From contig BJFQ01000010.1 of NCBI GenBank assembly GCA_014189895.1, positions 1 to 43,041 on the forward strand: a stretch of 43,041 bases of DNA, in the 5' to 3' direction. Below, in pieces: positions 16,497-24,929 of this stretch (position 1 is its first letter; every line of letters starts with the position of its first letter). Position numbers and translations under genes: made by a program. The DNA comes from Acidobacteriota bacterium (GTDB taxonomy: Bacteria > Acidobacteriota > Holophagae > Holophagales > Holophagaceae). The notes under the pieces were generated by a model, which was not told the origin of the DNA, searched no databases, and saw only the letters and a list, made by a program, of their open reading frames with translations.

Positions 16497-17093
16497 ATGA
16501 TAGGTCTCGTCAAAGGCACGCTGTTCAAGAAACAGAGTCATCAAGCGATTATTGAATGCGCAGGGGTAGGTTATGTCTGTTCGATTTCTGTGTCCACATT
16601 CGCCCACTTACCATCAGAGGGATCCCCTGTCGTACTGTTTACCGAATTGGTCGTTAGAGAAAACGATATCAGCCTTGTTGGCTTTTATAGTTTGGAAGAA
16701 AAAGAACTGTATCTAAAACTTATCCAAGTTGACGGCATTGGTACCAAGTTGGCCTTAGATATTCTCGGGGCTCAGGGCTACAGCCTTCTCATCCAAGCCA
16801 TTCAACAAAGGAATATCGACTATCTTGTGTCCATTAAAGGGATAGGGAAGAAAACTGCTGAAAAGATCTGTTTTCAGTTAAGCGAGAAACTCGGGGGTAT
16901 AGCAGGACTTCATGGAATCGGTGAAACTGCGCCTACGAGCCCCCTAGAAGAAGATCTTAAATCCGTTCTAATCAATCTAGGCTATAAGGATGAAGCGATT
17001 CGTCAAGCTATAGGCCAAATCAGAACCCTAGATCCAATGCCCTCTTTAGAAGAGTCGATCAAGTTAGTCTTACGAAAAGAAAAGAAAAAATAG
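16497..17093 (+). CDS. ruvA: Holliday junction branch migration protein RuvA
   Basis: RuvA binds four-way junctions and loads the RuvB motor. The N-terminal OB-fold begins MIGLVKGTL. Two helix-hairpin-helix motifs follow, VDGIGTKLALDIL (about 78-90) and IKGIGKKTAEKI (about 113-124). The C-terminal RuvB-binding domain includes LINLGYKDEAIRQAI. Length 198 is normal. ruvB and ruvC are not adjacent. The gene ends 8 bp before the end of the convergent smc gene. Confidence 0.96.
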   Translation: MIGLVKGTLFKKQSHQAIIECAGVGYVCSISVSTFAHLPSEGSPVVLFTELVVRENDISLVGFYSLEEKELYLKLIQVDGIGTKLALDILGAQGYSLLIQAIQQRNIDYLVSIKGIGKKTAEKICFQLSEKLGGIAGLHGIGETAPTSPLEEDLKSVLINLGYKDEAIRQAIGQIRTLDPMPSLEESIKLVLRKEKKK

Positions 17094-17101
17094 GACTGTC
17101 C

Positions 17102-19720
17102 CTACTGGGCTTCTGCTATTTTTTTAGCCTCGGCAAACTCCACGCTAACTATTTGCGAACACCCGGGTTCAGAATGCGTAACTCCGTAGAGAGTGTCGCA
17201 TTCCACCATGGTTGATGTCTGATGCGTGATGACAATAAATTGAGTCTGCTTCGACATTTTTTTAACTAGTTCAGCAAAGCTTTTGGTCTTGACCTGGTCT
17301 AATGCTGCATCTACTTCATCTAAAATACAAAAAGGCGATGGCTTGTAGTGAAAAATAGCGAAAAGGAGAGAAATAGCCGCTAGGGCTTTTTCACCGCCCG
17401 AGAGCAGATTGATAGTTTTGGGTGTTTTTCCAGGGGGTTGCGCCATAATCTCGATCCCACAGTCAAGAATATCCTCTGTTTCATCGAGAGTTAACCTAGC
17501 CGTACCCCCTCCAAAAAGATCGACAAAGACTTCTTTAAATTTTCCATTAATGAAATCGAAAGCCTCTTTGAATCTTGCTTTCGATGTTTCATTAATCTCA
17601 TTGATTGTAAGCTCTAGATTTTTGATAGCTTCTGTCACGTCTTGTCGTTGAGTGGTCATGTCGGTCAAGCGTGACTCAGAAGTTTCTAGTTCCTCGATAG
17701 CTAACGCATTCACTGTTCCAATATCCATTCTTTTACTTTGAAGCTCGGTGATACGCGTCTGATAGAAAAGTTCTCCCTCGTCCCAAAGTTCGCGTTCTTC
17801 CTTAGTGATAGTTGCAATAAAAAGTTGTGGCTCCATTCTGAAAGCTATTTCGATTTCTTTAGAGAGAGTGTCGAGAAAGCCATTAATCTCAGTAGCTTTA
17901 ACAACAATATCGGTTCTCAGGTTTCTTGCATTATCAAGTACTTCTTGGAATTCACGGGTTCCTCTCTCGAGATCTTTGAGTTGTTCCGCTTCGGTCTCTA
18001 GGATCGGTTGATAATCCGTAAGTTCCTTTTGGAGCTCTTCTCTTTGGATTAACAATTCTTGGACTTCAAGCTCAATTTCAGAGACACGAACGACCGCTTG
18101 CTCACTTTTGACCCTGAAGTCTTCTTCATCTCGAATTAAGCGAGCGCGTTCTGCCTCTAGTTCAAATTGTGTTTTCTGAGTTGCTTTATGTTGTGTCTGG
18201 ATAGCATCTCTTTGTGCCCACGAAGCATCGCGATCTCTTGCTGTTTTAAAATTCAAACTTCTGAGTTCTTCCAAATGAGGTTGCTTAATGCTCAATTGCT
18301 TGGTTAAGTCCGCAATTTGAGAATCCTGTGCGGTATCTTGCGCAACAGCAGCACTTGCTGTTTCGCCAAGTAAGTGATTGTTGGTCTGAATTTCGCTTTG
18401 AAGAGAGCGCGAAGCACGAATGAGGAAATCCTTCGCCGAATCCATGTCGGGGGCCTCAAGTGCGCCTTGGATGTTCTGGCTAACGATTTGAAGTGACAAG
18501 TTAACTGCCCCGATGCGCTCCTGATAACGAGTCACCTTGACATTTTGAGAGTTTGTTTTCTGAGATCGGAGCTCCTCCAAATCCATTTCTAACTTTCGAG
18601 TAATACCCGTGGCAAAAGCTAGGGCTTCATCCGAGAGGCGCAGGAGGCTCTCTCTTTCTTCCAGGACCCTATTGGCCTCGAGTAGTTGGCTTTCAAGATC
18701 AGCGAACATCTTGGATTCAGATAATTGCCGAATCCCTAATTCCTCTAATCGACCGGAAAGTCTTTGGCGTTGAACTTTGGCATCTTCTTGAAATTTTATT
18801 TGAAACTTCTTTTCTTGTTCATTCAAAGAGAGCCTTTGGTCCAAGGCCATAATGCTTCTTCCGCGCTCATTTTGTGAATGCTGTTGTCGTTCAAGAGCAG
18901 TCTTAAGGCCCTCGACGGCTGAAACTTTGTCCGCCACCTGGGAGGTTAGGTCGCCCACCTGACGCTCTATTTCATCACGTTCTTTTTGAATATCCCTTCT
19001 TGCTTTTTCAATATCTTCCCAGCGTCCTGCTAAAAGGATCCGCTGAAATTTTTCAATTTCTGAATCAATGGCTACGGCTTTTTTTGCCTGAGTAGCTTGT
19101 CGTTTTAAGCTTCCCATTTGCTTGGAGAGCTCATGAATAATGTCATCGAGCCGGACAAGATTGGCTCTTGTATCATCTAGTCTTCGCTCAGCCTCAATTT
19201 TTCTAACTTTATAACGAGTAATTCCTGCAGCTTCTTCAATTAAGGATCTTCGATCTTGTGGAGTTTTATTGAGTATCAAATCAATCTGACCTTGCTGAAT
19301 ATATGAATATGCTCTGGTGCCCATGCCGGTATCCATTAACAAATTCTGGATATCTCTCAATCGGGACTCTTTGCCGTCAATTCGGTACTCACTATTTGAG
19401 TCTCGATAGAGTCGACGAGAAATGGTTGTTTCCTTCATGGTGGATGGATTACTTTGATCAGGCATCTCCATCAGAACCTTTACTTCGGCAAATCCCATTG
19501 CTTTTCGCTTCATGGTTCCCGCAAAAATAACTTCGGACATCTCGCTACTTCTGAGAACAGTGGGCCTCTGCTCTCCTAGGGCCCATGATATTCCGTCCCC
19601 TATATTCGACTTACCGCACCCATTGGGACCAACAACCCCCGTCATACCTGGTTTAAAAGATAATTTATAGGTATCCGGGAATGACTTAAACCCATGTAAT
19701 TCAAGGCTAATGAGACGCAA
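17102..19720 (-). CDS. smc: Smc-type chromosome segregation ATPase, short and apparently without a hinge domain
   Basis: An 872-residue protein with a complete SMC head. Walker A GPNGCGKSN is at 31-39, the Q-loop region IQQGQIDLIL at 141-150, the ABC signature LSGGEKAL at 773-780, Walker B FCILDEVDAALD at 797-808 and the H-loop ITHQT at 831-835. The N-terminal MRLISLELHGFKSFPD is typical of Smc. Known bacterial Smc is about 1150-1200 residues with a conserved hinge of 150 or more residues joining two arms. Here the arms are about 245 and 240 residues, and the middle (about 410-465) is short, low in complexity and shows no hinge motif and no CxxC zinc hook. The frame is unbroken. The start is a TTG with GGAG upstream. 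Confidence 0.9.
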   Translation of the reverse strand: MRLISLELHGFKSFPDTYKLSFKPGMTGVVGPNGCGKSNIGDGISWALGEQRPTVLRSSEMSEVIFAGTMKRKAMGFAEVKVLMEMPDQSNPSTMKETTISRRLYRDSNSEYRIDGKESRLRDIQNLLMDTGMGTRAYSYIQQGQIDLILNKTPQDRRSLIEEAAGITRYKVRKIEAERRLDDTRANLVRLDDIIHELSKQMGSLKRQATQAKKAVAIDSEIEKFQRILLAGRWEDIEKARRDIQKERDEIERQVGDLTSQVADKVSAVEGLKTALERQQHSQNERGRSIMALDQRLSLNEQEKKFQIKFQEDAKVQRQRLSGRLEELGIRQLSESKMFADLESQLLEANRVLEERESLLRLSDEALAFATGITRKLEMDLEELRSQKTNSQNVKVTRYQERIGAVNLSLQIVSQNIQGALEAPDMDSAKDFLIRASRSLQSEIQTNNHLLGETASAAVAQDTAQDSQIADLTKQLSIKQPHLEELRSLNFKTARDRDASWAQRDAIQTQHKATQKTQFELEAERARLIRDEEDFRVKSEQAVVRVSEIELEVQELLIQREELQKELTDYQPILETEAEQLKDLERGTREFQEVLDNARNLRTDIVVKATEINGFLDTLSKEIEIAFRMEPQLFIATITKEERELWDEGELFYQTRITELQSKRMDIGTVNALAIEELETSESRLTDMTTQRQDVTEAIKNLELTINEINETSKARFKEAFDFINGKFKEVFVDLFGGGTARLTLDETEDILDCGIEIMAQPPGKTPKTINLLSGGEKALAAISLLFAIFHYKPSPFCILDEVDAALDQVKTKSFAELVKKMSKQTQFIVITHQTSTMVECDTLYGVTHSEPGCSQIVSVEFAEAKKIAEAQ

Positions 19721-19862
19721 AGGGGGGTAGCTCCAAGGTCTTAAGATTAAAGGAGAATAGTATAGAAAACACCTTCTACTTTCATACCACGTCAGCCCCC
19801 CCGAAGGGAAAGGGTCTTTTGGGGGTTAAAATTAATATTCTTACAATCTTGGAGATACCTTC
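19721..19862. other. Divergent intergenic region between smc and the pil operon
   Basis: A non-coding stretch holding the control regions of smc (leftward) and the pil operon (rightward). A rightward promoter can be drawn as TTGGGG (19819-19824), 17-bp spacer, TACAAT (19842-19847). Its start site would fall near 19854, which is very close to the small ORF that begins at 19863, so the assignment is doubtful. A C-run at 19796-19802 and a G-run at 19821-19825 could pair, but no T-run follows. Confidence 0.4.
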
Positions 19863-20015
19863 TTGAACCTTTATGAGTGGACTAAAATCGATCCCCCCTT
19901 CGGGAGTCTTTTCTATCCCTTGGTCGGCATAGCATTATTCAGTTGGGGCTGGTTCTTGGGGCAAAATAGGGCTGAGAGAATTTTTAACAAAATGCAAAAA
20001 GATAAGGATAAGTAG
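19863..20015 (+). CDS. Small putative membrane protein at the head of the pil operon
   Basis: A 50-codon frame not previously marked as a gene. It starts at a TTG with GGAG eight bases upstream and ends five bases before the pilM ATG. The product has a short polar start (NLYEWTKIDPPFG), one strong hydrophobic segment (SLFYPLVGIALFSWGWFLG, about residues 15-33) and a basic tail ending KMQKDKDK. This is a single-pass topology with the tail probably in the cytoplasm. I do not recognise a family. A role with the pilus/secretion complex is suggested only by position. It could be a non-coding coincidence. Confidence 0.5.
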   Translation: MNLYEWTKIDPPFGSLFYPLVGIALFSWGWFLGQNRAERIFNKMQKDKDK

Positions 20016-20020
20016 GCTGT

Positions 20021-20761
20021 ATGAGTTCATCTTTAGATCAGACGCGATATTGGCCAATATTGATTGAGCCTTCAAGGATTCTCATTAACCAGATCGCTTA
20101 TCCTTCAAGCCTCACAGACATCGGCGAAAGTATGAAAAGAGCCTTATTAGGTATCCCGCCTTCCCCCTGTAAGGTCATTCTTGATGATTTTATAGTTCCT
20201 TCATATCTTATTGAGCCTATTGAAGATTTACCATCTGACCCAGCATCCCAATCGGCTTTTTTTCACTGGCGATACCAGCAACTATCAGGCGTAACCAGTG
20301 ACTTTAAGGTGGTGGCTTACCCTCTGGGAATAAAAGGATGGATCCTAAATGGAATATCAACGGACCTTCTAGGAAAACTCGAAGATACTCTTAGATCTCT
20401 AGATTTCCGGGTTACATCGATGGTCCCCAAATGGTCACATCTCATGAACCACTTGTTCCTCACCGGTAGAGAGGTACCCTCATGCCTTATTTGTCTTTCT
20501 CCCACTGAACAAGGTCGTTATCGGGGAACTCTGATCGCCTGGAGCGACTCTCTGAATCTATTTCGTCAATGGTCAGATGAGGCAGATCTTGACACATGGA
20601 ATCAGGATAGGATATATCCGACTCTTGCCTATTTAGAGCGAACTTGGTCTCAAAAGTCAGAATTGTACATCTATGGAACTACGACTCCCTGGCTAATCAA
20701 TGGCTATCGCCCTATTGCTGTCACAGAAGACATCTTCGTAGGTAGTAGCCATGTCTCCTAA
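20021..20761 (+). CDS. pilM: PilM-like (type IV pilus assembly) protein, degenerate
   Basis: The call rests on position: the first full gene of a pilM-N-O-P-secretin operon, overlapping pilN by 11 bp. Known PilM is an actin-like cytoplasmic ATPase of about 350 residues that binds the N-terminus of PilN. This product has 246 residues and I cannot find the usual N-terminal nucleotide-binding motif (G-[ILV]-D-x-G-S), nor a second phosphate loop. The late segment TPTLAYLERTW with LYIYGTT resembles the end of a PilM/GspL-like domain. It may keep the scaffold role without ATP binding. Confidence 0.6.
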   Translation: MSSSLDQTRYWPILIEPSRILINQIAYPSSLTDIGESMKRALLGIPPSPCKVILDDFIVPSYLIEPIEDLPSDPASQSAFFHWRYQQLSGVTSDFKVVAYPLGIKGWILNGISTDLLGKLEDTLRSLDFRVTSMVPKWSHLMNHLFLTGREVPSCLICLSPTEQGRYRGTLIAWSDSLNLFRQWSDEADLDTWNQDRIYPTLAYLERTWSQKSELYIYGTTTPWLINGYRPIAVTEDIFVGSSHVS

Positions 20762-21362
20762 GCCGATTGAAATTAATTTCATTACACCTGAAGTTTGGTG
20801 GAATCCTAAACGAAGTAAATGGGGCCGCTATATCTCGTTATCGGGGGTTTCCCTACTCACGCTAGTTGCCGTGATAATGCTTGGTATGGCTGCAAGAATT
20901 TTTTCAGTTTCCTATGCGACTTCCCAAAATACTGAACAAATACAGTTATCGCTTGATCGCATGAAAGAGATCCAAAAGCAATTATCAAGTTTTGATCTAG
21001 ATCGTGAAACGCCAAGATGGAAATTAGCTGAGAAGCTTCTGCAAGAAAAAACCATTCCATGGTCCCGATTACTATACGAAATCGAAGTCGCATTACCTGA
21101 TGGCGTAAGACTCAGGGATATACAGAAAACACGGGGAGTAGATCAACAGGTTGTCCTTAAGTTTCATGGAGAATCCACAACTGAAGAGGGAAAGGTTAAA
21201 TTTATCCAACAGCTCGGATCTAGTCCTATTTTCAAAGAACTTATCCTAGAAAGGGAAAATCAGGGGGCACAGGGGGGTTGGGAATTTGAAATGACCCTTC
21301 CTGTCAAAAATGTAATCCTTCCAGTCGCCCCGCCTAGTCCCGGTTCGAAGGATACGTTCTAA
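20751..21362 (+). CDS. pilN: PilN-like type IV pilus inner-membrane protein
   Basis: A bitopic inner-membrane protein of 203 residues. The N-terminal IEINFITPE corresponds to the short INLLP-type motif that known PilN uses to dock on PilM. A membrane segment (about 29-48) follows, then a coiled stretch and a periplasmic ferredoxin-like domain (about 100-190). The stop codon overlaps the pilO ATG by one base. With PilM and PilO it forms the alignment subcomplex linking the inner-membrane motor to the secretin. Confidence 0.82.
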   Translation: MSPKPIEINFITPEVWWNPKRSKWGRYISLSGVSLLTLVAVIMLGMAARIFSVSYATSQNTEQIQLSLDRMKEIQKQLSSFDLDRETPRWKLAEKLLQEKTIPWSRLLYEIEVALPDGVRLRDIQKTRGVDQQVVLKFHGESTTEEGKVKFIQQLGSSPIFKELILERENQGAQGGWEFEMTLPVKNVILPVAPPSPGSKDTF

Positions 21363-21937
21363 TGGACAAACTTCATCAGGCGACTAAGCATTTCATCTCG
21401 GGCTCCGTAGCCTGGATCTTGAGCCTATTATCGATTTTTATAGTAATTCCTCAGCTCCGCAATTCCATTGCAAATGAAACGAAAGCACAAAAGGATTCTG
21501 CGTTCGACTTTACCAACAAAAAGAATCAACTCGATAGTCTAATTAAATTATCAGACAAGATACGCCAAGGCCAAGATTCTCTGGTTCGAATCCAGAGCCT
21601 TTTGCCCAATATGCCTTCAAGCCAACTCCAGCTATCCTTGAGCCGAGAACTTCATAAGCTATCGAGAGTTCATAATGTCAGATTACAAAGTGTCAAGTAT
21701 GCTAGGCCTTCCAGGGAAGGGCAAAAAAATACGGAACTTGAATCTATCGAGTCTGAATTCGTCACGACGGGAATATACAGCGATCTTCGGGCATTTATGC
21801 TTTCCCTCGAAACAGCAGGACTTCCATATGCAGTCCGTGAGGCTCGTCTAGAAGAGTCCCCAGAGGGCTTGAAACTTACCGTGAATCTGCGGGCATTCAA
21901 GAAGCCTGATGTTTTGTTTCGCGAGGGTAACCAATGA
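21362..21937 (+). CDS. pilO: PilO-like type IV pilus inner-membrane protein
   Basis: A bitopic protein of 191 residues with one membrane segment at about 14-30 (SVAWILSLLSIFIVIPQ). A coiled-coil stretch rich in K, Q and D follows, then a periplasmic domain (about 85-180) with the PilO-like pattern PSSQLQLSLSRELHKLS, FVTTGIYSDLRAFMLSLE and LEESPEGLKLTVNLRAF. Known PilO pairs with PilN through these ferredoxin-like domains. The stop overlaps the next gene as ATGA. Confidence 0.82.
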   Translation: MDKLHQATKHFISGSVAWILSLLSIFIVIPQLRNSIANETKAQKDSAFDFTNKKNQLDSLIKLSDKIRQGQDSLVRIQSLLPNMPSSQLQLSLSRELHKLSRVHNVRLQSVKYARPSREGQKNTELESIESEFVTTGIYSDLRAFMLSLETAGLPYAVREARLEESPEGLKLTVNLRAFKKPDVLFREGNQ

Positions 21938-22560
21938 ATCCCTTGAGGATTTTGTTAGAAAGAATAAACCTATCTATTTCGCTTGCAGGCATGAAGCAAG
22001 AAATTCTTACCAATCGAAGAACCCAAGTGGGTATTGTCATACTTTCGGGGCTACTTGCCATACTCCTGTGGCCCAACTCCAGCCAACCCCAAAGAACCCT
22101 TGTCGGCACAGACTCCGTTTCTATGGCGGCTTTGCGATCTCTTCCTGATCTCTCCGCTCTAGATCAATCATCTGAGATACCTCCCTTGCCCAAACTTCTC
22201 AGAGATCCTTTTTTGTTCGAAGGTCCCAAGCCGCCTGAAATTATAAAAAAAGCCAAGCCAATGCCGCCCCCTCCCGAGCCTACTGCCGAAGAGATTGCCC
22301 AAAAAGAATTAGAACAGGATCGACAACTAGAAATGGCTACGGCCCCGAATGAATACAGATTCATTGGGTTTCTCAGAACCAGCAAAGCTGGCGTAACTGG
22401 GGCATTTATGAACGGCGAAGAACCTACCAATTTAAAAATAGGGTCGATTATTCGAGGTCGATGGAAATTAATCGAGATAAAGGAAGACAATGCACGGTTT
22501 CAGAACCTTAAATACCCTGATTTATTCTTTGCAGCATCTGCTAGCAGTATTGAAAACTAG
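21934..22560 (+). CDS. pilP: PilP/GspC-like periplasmic linker protein
   Basis: The 208-residue product has one membrane segment at about 33-46 (VGIVILSGLLAILL), a long proline-rich linker (KPMPPPPEPTAEE, about 102-114) and a small C-terminal beta domain (YRFIGFL ... VTGAFMNGE ... LKIGSIIRGRWKLIEI). This beta domain resembles the homology region by which PilP or GspC binds the secretin N-domains. Known PilP is usually a lipoprotein. This one is a membrane-anchored form closer to GspC in layout. Confidence 0.72.
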   Translation: MNPLRILLERINLSISLAGMKQEILTNRRTQVGIVILSGLLAILLWPNSSQPQRTLVGTDSVSMAALRSLPDLSALDQSSEIPPLPKLLRDPFLFEGPKPPEIIKKAKPMPPPPEPTAEEIAQKELEQDRQLEMATAPNEYRFIGFLRTSKAGVTGAFMNGEEPTNLKIGSIIRGRWKLIEIKEDNARFQNLKYPDLFFAASASSIEN

Positions 22561-22608
22561 CCAGATTCATTGAAATGCCCTTTTTTTGAGGGATACTAGA
22601 AAGTGACC

Positions 22609-24927
22609 ATGAGAACCCCAAAGCAAATAAAGTCCCTACTTGTCCTCGTTATTTTAACCCTAGGTTCATTCGGCTGTGCCCTTCAGAAGGCCAATCAAGC
22701 TTTTGAAGAGGGCCGATATGAGGATTCCCTCCAGGGCTATCGTGCCATCGTACAAAACGACCCTTCAAATGTGAAAGCTCGAATAGGCCTTCAGCGTTCT
22801 GCTCAGCAAGCCGCTGAACAAGTATTGAGGGAAGCTCAGGAACTTGAGCGAAGAGGGGGCAGCGATGTAGCCATTCAGAATTTAGTTGCCAAAGCGCTCA
22901 CCTTTAATTTTGATAATCAAATTGCACAAGATTGGCTTCTGCGTCTTCAACAAAAAATCGAGAAAGCCAAAACCCAATCTGCTCCCGAAGATATGGACGA
23001 TATTAAAGCGCGAGTTGAACAAGAAAATACCCTTCTTCTCAATCCTAATTCACTAGATGGTATTGATATTTCCTTCACCCGTCGAACTTCTCTTAAAGAA
23101 ATTCTGGGGACACTGGGTAAGGCAGCAGGGATTAACGTCATTCTTCATACAAGTTTTCAAGATAATTCCATCTCTATTGACTTGAAAGGCCTTTCTTTTT
23201 ATAAGGCCTTAGATACCCTGATGCTTCAAAATGAAATGTTTTACAAAGTGGTGGACAAGAACACCATTATGGTTTTTAAAGCTACTCCGCAAAATCGAGA
23301 GCAATTCGAAAATCAGATCATCAAAACCTACTTTTTATCTAATGCAGACCCCAATGAGGTCCGCGCAACTTTAGTTACGCTCATTCCCCAACTCAGGGTG
23401 TTCACCGACAAGCGGATGAATGCAATTATTGTCAAAGCGAAGCCCCTAGAGTTAGGAATAACTGACCGCGTTATCGGCCAACTCGACAAAGCCCTGCCCG
23501 AGGTAATGGTTTATCTAGAACTTATGGAAGTCACCGAAAGCAGTTTGCAGAAAGTCGGACTCCTTCCCGTTCTGGGCGCTGGCGATGATTCAGGAACCTT
23601 TCGAATTGGAGCAACCACAGTAAATCAAAGCAGTGGCCTCAATTCAGCCACAAATACCCTTTCTATTTCTTCAGCAAATATCCGGACTCTATTCCCTAAC
23701 TTGGCCCTTGATTTTTTGAAAAGCAATGGAGATGCAAGATTAGTCGCCAGTCCTAACGTCAGAACTGTCAGCGGAGGCAAAGGCGAAGTCAATATCGGAG
23801 ATAAGATTAGTACCACTCAGTCAGCGCTCACGAGCGGACTCCTCGGAGCCAATCAATCAGGGGCCCAAAGTTCTTCCAATACCACTGGCCTCGGGGGGTT
23901 AGGGCAAGTATCGTTCAGTTACGAGGATGTGGGAGTTAAGATATCTGTAGAACCTAGGGTTCATTACAATGGCGAGATTACTCTCAAAATCGAAGCCTCT
24001 GTGACAACCCTCAAGGCTGGCTCGGCCCCCGGACGGCCCGATCTAGGCCGAAGAGAAATTAAAACTACAGCGCGGTTGAAAGACGGAGAAACAGCCATCT
24101 TTGGTGGGCTTCTAAAGGACGAAGAGCAAAAACAATTTCAGGGTATCTGGGGTGTTTCGGAAATGCCCCTTATTGGAAGATTGATCGGCAACACCCGTAA
24201 TCAGAAGGCAAAGACAGACGTGATTCTGACCATCCGAGCTGTTCAAGTAAGGAAACCTGTTCTCACAGAAAGTGATTTTAAGGGCTTCAATCCCGAAGAT
24301 ATGGGAGAAGGCTCTAAATCCACGATGCCCAAAGAGGCTAAAAATAATCCTACGGAAACCCCTACCAACATCGATTCCTCTGCTTCCGTCGCTATAGAGA
24401 AAAAGCCGATTTCTCAGGAAATGCTTATTTCGATTCCACCTGAGTCCATCAAGGAGACTTTAAGTGTGGCTCCTCGCGCAGATCTGGCAACTGGGAAAGT
24501 GCTAACTGTACCTGTAAAAACAAAACCTGCGGACTCTGATTTGATTATTTTCATGTCTCCTCCTGTATCGCAAGCAATGAAAGGAGATAGCCTCACCATC
24601 GACTTAAATATTAGTGGTGGAGTTGGTATTACCTCGGGTCAACTAGATCTCTTAATTCCGCCGGGATTAAAAGTTATAAGCGTAAAACAGGGGGACTTTC
24701 TATTAAATGATTCCGGGGCTTTGGATTACACCGAAGATGGTGCGGGCATCTGTCGGATTAGTTTTAAGCGGAATGGACAGGGTGAGGATAGCGGCAATTT
24801 ACTCTCCCTTAGCCTAACCGCCGTTCAATCAGGCAATGCACCCGTAATTATTCAAAAGGCCGCTATTTTTATCGGGCCCAACCCTATTTCGGCACGCTGG
24901 GTGAATTCGCTCTTTAACATTCAGTAA
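22609..24927 (+). CDS. Secretin (PilQ/GspD family) with N-terminal TPR-like and C-terminal cohesin-like regions
   Basis: Outer-membrane channel of the pilus/secretion system, 772 residues from the ATG at 22609 (a GTG two codons earlier is possible). A lipoprotein-like signal ends at Cys23 (LGSFGC; the lipobox is imperfect). TPR-like helices follow at about 27-115, then an STN/secretin N-domain (about 153-225), a further N-domain (about 235-305) and the secretin core with ARLVASPNVRT, VGVKISVEPRV and MPLIGRLIGNT. A linker rich in P, T, K and S leads to a C-terminal beta domain of about 130 residues (starting DLIIFMSPPVSQAMKGDSL) that looks like a cohesin fold. Confidence 0.9.
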   Translation: MRTPKQIKSLLVLVILTLGSFGCALQKANQAFEEGRYEDSLQGYRAIVQNDPSNVKARIGLQRSAQQAAEQVLREAQELERRGGSDVAIQNLVAKALTFNFDNQIAQDWLLRLQQKIEKAKTQSAPEDMDDIKARVEQENTLLLNPNSLDGIDISFTRRTSLKEILGTLGKAAGINVILHTSFQDNSISIDLKGLSFYKALDTLMLQNEMFYKVVDKNTIMVFKATPQNREQFENQIIKTYFLSNADPNEVRATLVTLIPQLRVFTDKRMNAIIVKAKPLELGITDRVIGQLDKALPEVMVYLELMEVTESSLQKVGLLPVLGAGDDSGTFRIGATTVNQSSGLNSATNTLSISSANIRTLFPNLALDFLKSNGDARLVASPNVRTVSGGKGEVNIGDKISTTQSALTSGLLGANQSGAQSSSNTTGLGGLGQVSFSYEDVGVKISVEPRVHYNGEITLKIEASVTTLKAGSAPGRPDLGRREIKTTARLKDGETAIFGGLLKDEEQKQFQGIWGVSEMPLIGRLIGNTRNQKAKTDVILTIRAVQVRKPVLTESDFKGFNPEDMGEGSKSTMPKEAKNNPTETPTNIDSSASVAIEKKPISQEMLISIPPESIKETLSVAPRADLATGKVLTVPVKTKPADSDLIIFMSPPVSQAMKGDSLTIDLNISGGVGITSGQLDLLIPPGLKVISVKQGDFLLNDSGALDYTEDGAGICRISFKRNGQGEDSGNLLSLSLTAVQSGNAPVIIQKAAIFIGPNPISARWVNSLFNIQ

Positions 24928-24929
24928 TC

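Noticed and set aside
17511-18700. Possibility that smc is short because of a frameshift or internal deletion error
   Set aside because: The frame is open throughout, both arms keep heptad-like character and similar length, and no remnants of hinge sequence are seen in other frames by eye.
19796-19825. C-run and G-run that could pair as a hairpin, considered as a terminator
   Set aside because: The region is upstream of both divergent genes, the stem is only runs of C and G, and no T-run follows.
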